Notes: generated by a model from the sequence alone, not told the origin. Positions 1 to 5,724 are shown, counted from the first letter of the stretch. The stretch: DNA of 6,316 nt from an uncultured Collinsella sp. (GCA_900552295.1 URZB01000092.1:1-6316); one strand, 5' to 3'. Translations and numbers: made by a program.

Positions 1-31
1 TCGTGGGCTCGGAGATGTGTATAAGAGACAG
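1..31 (+). other. Nextera Read-2 transposase adapter (sequencing artefact)
   Basis: These bases match the last 31 nt of the standard Illumina Nextera Read-2 transposase adapter. The final 19 bases are the Tn5 mosaic end, AGATGTGTATAAGAGACAG. This is library-construction sequence and not part of the genome, so genomic sequence begins at base 32. The matching reverse-complement mosaic end at the right edge (6305-6316) supports this reading. Confidence 0.97.
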
Positions 32-94
32 TGGCTGCTCCGTGTGCTGCGGAAGGGGCTTTGCGCGATGACTAGGGCTAAATAGAAAATGAGT
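32..94 (+). other. Possible 3' tail of an upstream gene
   Basis: A hairpin at 95-130 closely follows this stretch, so it may hold the end of a plus-strand gene cut off by the adapter. One frame reads WLLRVLRKGLCAMTRAK and stops with TAG at 83-85. A second frame (AAPCAAEGALRDD) stops at 73-75. The third stops at 68-70. The first looks the most protein-like, with its basic and hydrophobic C-terminus, but 17 codons are too few to identify a family or be sure of the frame. It may equally be non-coding. Confidence 0.22.
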
Positions 95-130
95 GTGGGA
101 TCTGCCGTTCGTTCGAACGGCAGATCCCAC
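95..130. terminator. Perfect 16-bp hairpin, probable bidirectional terminator
   Basis: Bases 95-110 and 115-130 are perfect reverse complements around a 4-nt loop (GTTC). The arm begins GTGGGATC and ends CCGTTC. On the plus strand the stem is followed by the T-rich GTTAATATTT. On the minus strand it is followed by ACTCATTTTCTATTT. The stem is therefore flanked by U-rich RNA in both directions, although neither is a clean run of T. The tail is somewhat better on the minus strand. It would insulate purE from whatever lies to the left. Confidence 0.7.
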
Positions 131-171
131 GTTAATATTTCAGCCAACGTACGTCATGGCAATATCCGGTA

Positions 172-276
172 GGTCCCCGGGTGCCCCGCGGCGGGCTGGG
201 TTTATTGTCTGAGCGACTTTGCGAAGCAAGGGGAGCGAAGATAAAAACCCAGCCCGCCGCGGGGCACCCGGGGACC
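172..276. repeat. Perfect 32-bp inverted repeat with 41-nt loop
   Basis: Bases 172-203 and 245-276 are exact reverse complements over 32 positions, 26 of which are G or C. The left arm begins GGTCCCCGGG and ends GGCTGGGTTT, and contains no A. The loop (204-244) is less GC-rich and contains GAGCGA and GGAGCGAAGA, plus a small TTGC-GAA-GCAA hairpin. No T-run follows the outer edge on either strand (GCAGGGACGG on plus, TACCGGATAT on minus), so it is not a standard intrinsic terminator. It sits about 86 bp upstream of the purE start. No transposase or target-site duplication was seen. Exact arm identity suggests a recent or mobile palindromic element, or a structured element under selection; which of these is unresolved. 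Confidence 0.88.
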
Positions 277-293
277 GCAGGGACGGGAGCAGC

Positions 294-311
294 TATACTA
301 CTCTCAGTAGT
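294..311 (+). promoter_or_regulatory. Candidate purE promoter -10 and small hairpin
   Basis: TATACT at 294-299 matches the sigma-70-type -10 consensus at five of six positions. No convincing -35 box lies 16-18 bp upstream, because that space is the right arm of the 32-bp inverted repeat. The -10 overlaps a small hairpin, ACTACT (297-302) and AGTAGT (306-311) around CTC. A 10-bp palindrome, GCGGATCCGC, follows at 320-329. If the -10 is real, transcription would start near 306 and leave the large inverted repeat outside the purE message. Confidence 0.35.
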
Positions 312-347
312 TAAGGGTCGCGGATCCGCCGCGTCACCGCTCTCAAC

Positions 348-354
348 AGGAGGT
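348..354 (+). promoter_or_regulatory. Ribosome binding site deciding the purE start
   Basis: AGGAGGT is a near-perfect Shine-Dalgarno sequence. It lies 8 nt before the ATG at 363 but only 2 nt before an in-frame TTG at 357. This places the purE start at 363. Confidence 0.85.
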
Positions 355-362
355 CTTTGTTT

Positions 363-827
363 ATGGCAGATCAAAAGCCGGTTGTCGGGATCATCATGGG
401 CTCCAAGTCCGATCTGGGCGTTATGGAAGGCTGCACCGCCGAGCTCGAGGCGCTCGGTGTGCCCTATGAGCTTGTCATTGCGAGCGCACACCGCACGCCG
501 GCGAAGGTCCACGAGTGGGCTTCGACTGCTGCCGACCGTGGCATTAAGGTGATCATTGCCGCCGCCGGCAAGGCCGCTCACTTGGGTGGTGTCGTGGCTG
601 CCTTTACGCCGCTACCGGTTATCGGTGTGCCTATGAAGACGAGTGACCTGGGCGGTATGGATTCGCTGCTGTCGATGGTGCAGATGCCTTCGGGTGTGCC
701 CGTGGCCTGCGTTGCCATCAACGGCGCCAAGAACGCCGCCATCTACGCCACGCAGATTCTGGGCGCATGCGACCCCGAGTACCGCAAGGTTATCGAGAAG
801 ATGAAGCAGGAGATGGCCGACGCCTAG
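363..827 (+). CDS. purE: N5-carboxyaminoimidazole ribonucleotide mutase PurE (class I)
   Basis: The product is a 154-residue cytoplasmic enzyme of de novo purine synthesis. Class I PurE converts N5-CAIR to CAIR and normally works with PurK, which is not in this window. The length is typical of bacterial PurE. Visible motifs are GSKSD (13-17) in the nucleotide-binding loop, SAHRTP (41-46) with the active-site histidine H43, AGKAAHLGGVVAAFT (68-82), PVIGVP, and the GGMDSLLSMVQMPSG signature followed by NAAIYATQIL. The SAHRTP and MDSLLSMVQMP signatures mark class I rather than the CO2-using class II form. The ATG at 363 is chosen for its AGGAGGT site. A sortase gene follows after 35 nt with no terminator between, so the two are probably co-transcribed. 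A hairpin and a large inverted repeat lie upstream. Confidence 0.96.
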   Translation: MADQKPVVGIIMGSKSDLGVMEGCTAELEALGVPYELVIASAHRTPAKVHEWASTAADRGIKVIIAAAGKAAHLGGVVAAFTPLPVIGVPMKTSDLGGMDSLLSMVQMPSGVPVACVAINGAKNAAIYATQILGACDPEYRKVIEKMKQEMADA

Positions 828-862
828 ACGTTCCGCCGTTTCACCGCAGTATAAGGAGAGCC

Positions 863-1867
863 ATGTCCGACTATCAGGGAAAACGATTCAAGGCTTCTCA
901 GATTCCCGATCCGTCGAAGCCGGGTGCTGCCCATGCGGCGCAGCAGGGTCGGACATCCTCTCCTCAGCAGCCGCGCGCGCCGCGCCCCGTGACACCGGCG
1001 TCCCATCGCCGCCAGGATACGCCGGCTGCGTATCGCCCTTCGTCATATGGCACGGCAAAGAAGCAGGCCCGGACGCCGAGGCAAACGAGCGGCGCGGCGT
1101 CCAGCTACACTGAGCCGCCGCGTAAAAAGCGCCGCTCCATCATTCCTATTCTGCTCATTATCGTGGGCATCGGTCTGATTGTCGCCGCCGCCGCTATCTT
1201 TATCAATGCTCAGATTGGCTATAAGCAGGCAAGCGATTCGTACCAGAAAATCGAGAAGCAATATGTAGGCGATCAGGACGCCAGCGGCGTGCCGATTATC
1301 GACTTCGATGCGCTTGCTCAGACAAACCCCGAGATTGTGGGTTGGATTTATGTGCCGGGAACCAACATCAACTATCCCGTGGTGCAGACCAACAACAACT
1401 CCAAATACCTCAACACGCTGTTTGACGGTACGGCCAATGCATCTGGGGCCATTTTCCTGGATAGCGATGACACCGCGCCGGGAATGGTTGATCAGCAAAC
1501 CACGATCTACGGACACCATATGAACGATGGGTCGATGTTCAACGTGATTTCGGACACCACTGATCAGACGACGTTCGATAGCATCGAGTTTGTGTATTAC
1601 ATCACACGGGATGCTACGTATAAGCTGCGACCACTGGCGACCAAAGTTGTCGAGGACACGTATGCCAAGGCGCGCGCGACCAACTTTGAGGGCGACGACG
1701 GGCTGACGAATTATCTGTCCGAGATGCTTGACGGCGCTTCTGCCGTGGCGAGTGATGCCACCGATCGTGCCGCTTCGGCAACCAAGGTTGTAACGCTTGT
1801 GACCTGCCGTTCGCTGTCGCTGAGCAACACGCGTGCCGTCATGGTGCTCACGCCGGTCGAGGAATAA
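863..1867 (+). CDS. srtB: Class B sortase with long cytoplasmic N-terminal tail
   Basis: This 334-residue membrane-anchored cysteine transpeptidase would attach surface proteins to the cell wall. Residues 1-90 are Pro/Gln/Ser/Arg-rich, look disordered and end in the basic cluster RKKRR. One membrane segment spans about 93-114. The sortase domain covers about 143-334. Class B features are TNINYPVVQ (167-175), KYLNTLFDG, GAIFLDSDD (195-203), YGHHM (216-220) with the likely catalytic H218, TLVTC (311-315) with nucleophile C315, and R324 in NTRAVMVLTPV as the catalytic arginine. The complete triad suggests an active enzyme. AAGGAG at 853-858 lies 4 nt before the chosen ATG; reading from 767 would overlap purE. 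No LPXTG- or NPQTN-type substrate is encoded here. The long tail is unusual because most sortases have a short cytoplasmic end. The family call is firm; the substrate is unknown. Confidence 0.92.
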   Translation: MSDYQGKRFKASQIPDPSKPGAAHAAQQGRTSSPQQPRAPRPVTPASHRRQDTPAAYRPSSYGTAKKQARTPRQTSGAASSYTEPPRKKRRSIIPILLIIVGIGLIVAAAAIFINAQIGYKQASDSYQKIEKQYVGDQDASGVPIIDFDALAQTNPEIVGWIYVPGTNINYPVVQTNNNSKYLNTLFDGTANASGAIFLDSDDTAPGMVDQQTTIYGHHMNDGSMFNVISDTTDQTTFDSIEFVYYITRDATYKLRPLATKVVEDTYAKARATNFEGDDGLTNYLSEMLDGASAVASDATDRAASATKVVTLVTCRSLSLSNTRAVMVLTPVEE

Positions 1868-1876
1868 GTTGTTCGA

Positions 1877-1913
1877 GAGTAGCTAAAAAAGCCCCGTTCC
1901 AAATTGGCTACTC
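1877..1913. repeat. Short inverted-repeat element between sortase and MoaE-like genes
   Basis: GAGTAGC (1877-1883) and GCTACTC (1907-1913) are perfect inverted repeats around a 23-nt loop. Read on the minus strand, the loop contains CGGGGCTTTTTT, a G/C-then-U pattern like a terminator tail. However, no matching CCCC arm sits directly before it, so a classical terminator cannot be drawn. It lies 9 nt after the sortase stop. It has the look of a dispersed intergenic repeat, which one window cannot show. It could also mark the boundary between the purE-sortase unit and the next gene. Confidence 0.5.
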
Positions 1914-1934
1914 GATGACGGTAAGGGAGAAATG

Positions 1935-2351
1935 ATGCTTGAGAACGGCAAAACGATGCCTTCGATTGATGCTTGGCTGCGCGAAGCCAAGGCCGATGTT
2001 TCGGCGGCTGATTGTGGGATGTACCTGACACACAACGGCGTGGTGCGTGCGACGCCTAAGTCCGAGGTGCGTGGGGTCGAGACAGATGGTGTGGCGCCTG
2101 GACATAAGGTGGGCGGCATGGTGTTCGGCTTCGATGCCGATAAGGTGCAGGCCGCTATCGAGGCGACGCGCACGATGCCGGGTATCGGCTATGTGCGCGT
2201 GTGGCTGGCAAGCGGCGAGCTTGCCGTAGGTGACGACATCATGCTCGTGCTCATCGGCGGGGACATTCGCCCGCACGTGGTCGATGCGCTGCAGGCGCTC
2301 GTTGGCACCATCAAGAACGAATGCGTGAGTGAGGTCGAGCGCGAGGCGTAG
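1935..2351 (+). CDS. MoaE-family (molybdopterin synthase large subunit-like) protein, divergent
   Basis: This is a 138-residue soluble protein. True MoaE is the catalytic subunit of molybdopterin synthase and inserts sulfur from MoaD thiocarboxylate into precursor Z. The resemblance is seen in three blocks: MYLTHNGVVR (29-38), matching the MoaE strand ending in a conserved Arg (R38); GELAVGDDIMLVLIGGDIR (94-112), matching the GELxxGDE...SAHR core; and a helix leading to K127, matching the first catalytic lysine. Differences are marked. The His of the SAHR motif is Ile111, and the C-terminal WKKE/WKRE with the second catalytic lysine is replaced by VSEVE. No moaD or other cofactor gene is nearby. 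GGAG at 1926-1929 lies 5 nt before the ATG at 1935 and only 2 nt before the ATG at 1932, so 1935 is preferred; the alternative adds one Met. It may be a degenerate or repurposed paralogue. Family membership is likely; activity is doubtful. Confidence 0.65.
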   Translation: MLENGKTMPSIDAWLREAKADVSAADCGMYLTHNGVVRATPKSEVRGVETDGVAPGHKVGGMVFGFDADKVQAAIEATRTMPGIGYVRVWLASGELAVGDDIMLVLIGGDIRPHVVDALQALVGTIKNECVSEVEREA

Positions 2352-2381
2352 AGGCTTGCGCCGATAGAAGGCTCGTTTATA

Positions 2382-2420
2382 AAAATGCCCGCCGGTACGT
2401 GTGATACCGGCGGGCATTTT
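2382..2420. terminator. Bidirectional intrinsic terminator between convergent genes
   Basis: Bases 2382-2397 and 2405-2420 form a perfect 16-bp stem around a 7-nt loop (CGTGTGA). The GC-rich core is GCCCGCCGG. The stem is bordered by AAAA on the left and TTTT on the right, giving a U-tract in either direction. It lies 30 nt after the MoaE-like stop and 21 nt past the stop of the minus-strand membrane protein gene, so it fits as a shared terminator for both. Confidence 0.93.
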
Positions 2421-2441
2421 GCGTTTTGGGCGCGGTGAGCG

Positions 2442-3671
2442 CTACACGCGCGTTGCATCCTTGGGGCTCATGGTCATGCTCTGGAAGCGATTCTCCATAA
2501 AGTCATTATCGAAGTACTTGCCGTAGAACTGCGCAACGGGAATATCCGGTCCCGTGCCGTTGACGCGCTGATACCAATAATCGAGCGACTGCAGCGTCAT
2601 AACGCCATCGACCAGCATAATGATGGTGAAGATGACGGTAGCCGAGTAGCGACTCTTCCACGGAATCATGTTGATGAGCTTGAGCAGCCTCGGCAACAGC
2701 AGCTTGATCCAGATGAGGCCACCCAGGCCCCACAGGCAGGCGAAGCCCGTGCAGGTACGTCCGCCGGTAAGGACGGCGAGCGGATCGGGCATGCCAAAGA
2801 GCTTCATATGCGAGTAGCTCCACGAGACCACGCCAAACGAGGTCTGCATAAACCAGCCCACGAACACCTCAAAGCTTGCGCCGAGCAGCGCGCTCACCAA
2901 AAAGATAATGATGGGGTTCTTTTTGTAGAAGCGGTTGAGCACCATGGTCATGAGTACGGCGCCAAATCCGTAGATGGGGCTGAAGGGGCCAAACAGCATG
3001 CCGGCGCGGTTCTGGTAGACGCCCGGGTCGTCGACCGTCATGTGCCAGATGTCCTCGGCGATCAGGCCGAGTATGCAGCAGACAAAGAATACCCAGAACA
3101 GGTTGAAGTAGTTGAGCTTAATGTAGCCTTCGCCGGTTTCATCGCGCCCGAGCATGCCCTCGGCGGCGGCGTCGCGATCGAGCATTTCCTGCAGGCGGCG
3201 CTGCAGCTCGCGCTCCTGGCGCAGCGTGGGGTCGACGGTGGCCGAAAGCGCGACGAGGATGCCGAGCTGGATGGCAGGGCGCAGCAAGAAGGGCCCGATG
3301 CCCTGGAGCATCACGTCAACCAAAAGCTCGACGACGGTAAACGCGATAAGGATATAGGACAGACGGGCAGCGTTGCGGCGCTGGTTTTTGATAAGGTCCA
3401 GGCCAAAGATGATCAGGATGACGGCACTGGCAGCCGAGAGCATGATGCCGGCGACAATCAGTCCGACCGCGACGAGCGTGTTGTCGCCGAGCTTGGCGGC
3501 GGCGTTGCCGTTGATGAGCGCGGTGATGACCTGCCACATAAAGGCGCCGACCGAAGGGAGCGTGCCCACGCCGGACAGGATGCACAGGACGGCGTACACC
3601 TTAATGATGAGGGGGATCTTCTTGACCTCCGTGGCGCTGGGGACGCTGGGGTCGAGTTCGTTTCGATCCAT
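2442..3671 (-). CDS. CmpB / 'ABC transporter type IV' family multi-pass membrane protein
   Basis: This is a 409-residue integral membrane protein in two halves. The N-terminal half (about 20-146) has roughly four hydrophobic segments (21-45, 64-92, 104-122, 126-146) and no family I recognise. A charged, probably helical stretch (148-182) links it to the second half, with segments near 188-206, 225-246, 253-275, 309-326 and 343-361. This half carries signatures of the putative ABC-transporter type IV family (PF06541 as I recall): GMLFGPFSPIYGFGAVL (224-240), GASFEVFVGW (264-273) and GGRTCTGFACLWGLGGL (303-319). No ATPase gene is adjacent, so transport is only a family label and the true role is unknown. 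The start is set at the ATG at 3671 because AAAGG lies 6 nt upstream; a longer frame to 3848 would read through likely promoter sequence. It is convergent with the MoaE-like gene and divergent from purF. Confidence 0.82.
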   Translation of the reverse strand: MDRNELDPSVPSATEVKKIPLIIKVYAVLCILSGVGTLPSVGAFMWQVITALINGNAAAKLGDNTLVAVGLIVAGIMLSAASAVILIIFGLDLIKNQRRNAARLSYILIAFTVVELLVDVMLQGIGPFLLRPAIQLGILVALSATVDPTLRQERELQRRLQEMLDRDAAAEGMLGRDETGEGYIKLNYFNLFWVFFVCCILGLIAEDIWHMTVDDPGVYQNRAGMLFGPFSPIYGFGAVLMTMVLNRFYKKNPIIIFLVSALLGASFEVFVGWFMQTSFGVVSWSYSHMKLFGMPDPLAVLTGGRTCTGFACLWGLGGLIWIKLLLPRLLKLINMIPWKSRYSATVIFTIIMLVDGVMTLQSLDYWYQRVNGTGPDIPVAQFYGKYFDNDFMENRFQSMTMSPKDATRV

Positions 3672-3853
3672 ATAGAACCTTTCTCGTTTTGCTGTAGGTA
3701 CAAGGATACGCCGCCGACCTGCTAAAAGACAGGACAAACGACCCAATTGCAGCAATGTAAGCCCTAGCGGTGGACGAGACGCGTCGCAACGGAAGTATGC
3801 GGGATCGTCGGCCCCGAGGCGGTTGCCCAATAAAATGTTTGGCTGCAAAACGG

Positions 3854-3859
3854 ATTATA
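3854..3859 (-). promoter_or_regulatory. Candidate minus-strand -10 box for the membrane protein gene
   Basis: The minus strand reads TATAAT here, a perfect -10 match, but no good -35 box is found 16-18 bp upstream. Use of this site would give a leader of about 175 nt before the ATG at 3671. Between it and the gene lies a hyphenated palindrome, ATTGCAGCAAT (3746-3756), which could be an operator but has no recognised partner. The evidence is a single motif. Confidence 0.3.
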
Positions 3860-3869
3860 AGCTCGGTGG

Positions 3870-3924
3870 GCTTTTAAAAAGCGCTGTTCATGCGCGGGAG
3901 TGCTTGTCTTGCCGTGCGTATAAT
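3870..3924 (+). promoter_or_regulatory. Candidate purF promoter with upstream AT-rich palindrome
   Basis: TATAAT at 3919-3924 is a perfect -10 box. TG two bases ahead of it (TGCG then TATAAT) is nearly, but not exactly, an extended -10. No clear -35 is present at the usual spacing. The AT-rich hyphenated palindrome GCTTTTAAAAAGC (3870-3882) would sit roughly 50-60 bp before the start of transcription, where an UP element or activator site could act. Transcription would begin near 3931, about 35 nt before the purF ATG. No recognised PurR or PurBox operator was found in the 294-nt divergent region (3672-3965). Confidence 0.5.
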
Positions 3925-3965
3925 AGGGCAGGTAACGCCAAATAACGAGGCTCTGAGGGGATGCC

Positions 3966-5636
3966 ATGTCTCAAGAAACCATCCACGCGGCCGAGCGCGC
4001 CGCGGGACAGGTGAAGACCATGTCGACGTATGATCCGGACTCCGACCAGCTGCATGAGGAATGCGGCATTTTTGGTGTGTGGGCGCCCGATCGCGACGTG
4101 GCTCGACTGACGTACTTTGGCCTGCGTGCACTGCAGCACCGCGGCCAGGAATCGGCGGGAATCGCCGTGGGTGACGGCGGCACGGTTATGGTTCGCAAGG
4201 ACCTGGGCCTGCTCGACCGCGTGTTCTCCAACGCCGACCTGTCGACGCTCTCCGGCCAGCTGGCCGTGGGCCACGTGCGCTATGGCACCGCCGGCGCCAA
4301 GAGCTGGGAAGCCTCGCAGCCGCATCTTTCCACCATCAACAGCGTCATCATCGCGCTTGCTCACAACGGCACTCTGGTCAACACCGACGAGCTGCGCCGC
4401 CAGCTGATCGAGCTGGGCGTGCCGTTCCTCTCCAATTCGGATTCCGAGGTCGCGACCAAGCTTATCGGCTACTTTACCCAGCGTACGGGTCATCTGCGTG
4501 AGGGCATTCGCAAGACCATGGAGCTCGTGCGCGGCGGCTACGCCATGACGCTCATCAACGAGCAGGCGCTCTACGCATTCCGCGATCCGCACGGCATTCG
4601 CCCGCTCGTGCTGGGCAAGCTGGTGGACGAGGGTCTGGACCAGGCCGATGCCGCATCCGTTTCGCAGCTGCCCTCGCAAGACGGCGCCGCGACGGTCGAC
4701 TCCGCCGTCCATGTCACGCGCGCCGGCGGCTGGGTCGTTGCTTCCGAGACCTGCGCACTCGACATCGTGGGCGCCGAGTACGTCCGTGACGTCCGTCCCG
4801 GCGAGATCTTGCGCATCAGCGCCGAGGGTCTGGTATCCGAGCAGGGTGTGCCTGCAGCCGAAGAGCCCGCCAACTGCATCTTTGAGCAGGTCTACTTCGC
4901 CCGTCCCGACTCCATCATGAACGGCAAGAGCGTTTACGCCTGCCGTTACGACATGGGTCGTCAGCTGGCACATGAGGAGCCCGTCGAGGCCGACCTGGTC
5001 ATCGGCGTGCCCGACTCCGGCCTGCCGCCCGCGGAGGGGTATTCGCACGAGAGCGGTATTCCCTTTGGCGAGGGCCTCATCAAGAACCGCTACGTGGGCC
5101 GTACGTTTATCGAGCCTACGCAGGAGTTGCGCGCCATGGGCGTGCGCATGAAGCTTAACCCGCTGCGCGACAACATCGAGGGCAAGCGCCTCGTCGTGAT
5201 CGACGACTCCATCGTGCGTGGCACCACTATGGTGCAGCTCGTCAAGATGCTGCGCAACGCCGGCGCCAAGGAGATTCATATCCGCATCAACTCGCCCGAG
5301 GTCATCTGGCCGTGCTTCTACGGTATCGATACCGACGTGCAGTCGCAGCTTATCAGCGCCAACAAGACGGTCGACGAGATTTGCGAGTATATCGGCGCCG
5401 ATTCGCTGGCCTTCCTTTCGGTCGAGGGCCTGCTTAAGGTCATGCCCAAGGGCGGTTACTGCGATGCGTGCTTTACCGGCCGCTACCCCGTGGCGATTCC
5501 CGAGAGCTTTGGCCGCGACAAGTTTATGGAGGGCTTTAAGCCCCGCAACCTGGACAAGCCGCTGTACTTTGACGACGACGCCGTGGTCGAGAAATACGAC
5601 GACCGCAGCTGGGAAGAGAAGCACGGCGAGGCCTAA
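3966..5636 (+). CDS. purF: Amidophosphoribosyltransferase PurF (Fe-S type)
   Basis: The product is 556 residues and catalyses the first committed step of purine synthesis: glutamine plus PRPP to phosphoribosylamine. It has an N-terminal Ntn glutaminase domain (about 33-270) and a C-terminal phosphoribosyltransferase domain. C33 in EECGIFGVW is the nucleophile, exposed once the propeptide is removed. Other glutaminase motifs are RALQHRGQESAGIAV, GHVRYGT (102-108) and AHNGTL (132-137). The PRPP loop is VIDDSIVRGTT (411-421). Cysteines C304, C450, C499 and C502 match the four ligands of the Bacillus-type 4Fe-4S cluster. Residues about 219-253 form an insertion between GIRPLVLGKL and GWVVASETCALD that B. 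subtilis PurF lacks. Start: GAGG at 3955-3958 supports the ATG at 3966. An in-frame ATG at 4020 with AGGTGA (4009-4014) would give a 14-residue propeptide, closer to the known Bacillus length. Feedback inhibition by purine nucleotides is typical of the family. purM follows after 157 nt. Confidence 0.96.
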   Translation: MSQETIHAAERAAGQVKTMSTYDPDSDQLHEECGIFGVWAPDRDVARLTYFGLRALQHRGQESAGIAVGDGGTVMVRKDLGLLDRVFSNADLSTLSGQLAVGHVRYGTAGAKSWEASQPHLSTINSVIIALAHNGTLVNTDELRRQLIELGVPFLSNSDSEVATKLIGYFTQRTGHLREGIRKTMELVRGGYAMTLINEQALYAFRDPHGIRPLVLGKLVDEGLDQADAASVSQLPSQDGAATVDSAVHVTRAGGWVVASETCALDIVGAEYVRDVRPGEILRISAEGLVSEQGVPAAEEPANCIFEQVYFARPDSIMNGKSVYACRYDMGRQLAHEEPVEADLVIGVPDSGLPPAEGYSHESGIPFGEGLIKNRYVGRTFIEPTQELRAMGVRMKLNPLRDNIEGKRLVVIDDSIVRGTTMVQLVKMLRNAGAKEIHIRINSPEVIWPCFYGIDTDVQSQLISANKTVDEICEYIGADSLAFLSVEGLLKVMPKGGYCDACFTGRYPVAIPESFGRDKFMEGFKPRNLDKPLYFDDDAVVEKYDDRSWEEKHGEA

Positions 5637-5690
5637 AACCTGCCATGTGGGGACAGGTTTATTTTGGTAGGTTTCACCTGCTGTTTTGTT
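5636..5690 (+). promoter_or_regulatory. Attenuator-like set of competing hairpins after purF
   Basis: Four complementary segments overlap the purF stop: 1, AAACCTGCC (5636-5644); 2, CAGGTTT (5654-5660); 3, GGTAGGTTT (5666-5674); 4, CACCTGCT (5675-5682). Segment 1 can pair with 2 over 7 bp, or with 3 over 9 bp including one G-U. Segment 3 can instead pair with 4 over 7 bp (two G-U) around a TTC loop, followed by the T-rich GTTTTGTT, like a weak intrinsic terminator. Segments 2 and 4 also share a 5-bp pairing. These structures exclude one another, as in a terminator/antiterminator switch. No aptamer or leader peptide is recognised, so control of purM is inferred from pairing alone. Confidence 0.4.
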
Positions 5691-5697
5691 GATATGA

Positions 5698-5724
5698 CGG
5701 CGCGTGCTGTTATGGCGCGCGCCG
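5698..5724 (+). repeat. GC-rich hairpin in the purF-purM gap
   Basis: CGGCGCGTGC (5698-5707) pairs with GCGCGCGCCG (5715-5724) over 10 bp with one G-U wobble, around a 7-nt loop (TGTTATG). No T-run follows, so it is not a terminator. It could stabilise or pause the message between purF and purM. Confidence 0.6.

Noticed and set aside
143..160. Near-palindrome GCCA-ACGTACGT-CA-TGGC upstream of purE
   Set aside because: It is an 8-bp perfect core with bulged flanks, matches no operator I know, and could arise by chance.
172..276. The 32-bp inverted repeat as an IS end pair, CRISPR repeat or standard terminator
   Set aside because: There is no transposase, no target duplication, no repeat-spacer pattern and no T-run on either strand.
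277..362. Riboswitch (PRPP or guanine class) in the purE leader
   Set aside because: I could not find the conserved core of either class. GGACGGGAG alone is not enough.
132..581. Minus-strand open frame across the purE leader and 5' end
   Set aside because: It runs through the large inverted repeat and antisense to purE, with no protein family features.
2808..3725. Plus-strand open frame (305 codons) opposite the CmpB-family gene
   Set aside because: It has a charged, low-complexity translation with no recognisable motif and no ribosome binding site. The minus strand shows clear membrane segments and family motifs.
3672..3848. 59-residue N-terminal extension of the CmpB-family protein
   Set aside because: It has no ribosome binding site at the upstream ATG. 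The Cys/Arg/Leu-rich extension lacks the character of the rest of the protein, and a good site (AAAGG) precedes the ATG at 3671.
3888..5624. Long minus-strand open frame (578 codons) opposite purF
   Set aside because: It mirrors a GC-rich coding strand. The translation is compositionally biased (Val, Ala, His, Asp) with no domain, whereas the plus strand encodes an unmistakable PurF.
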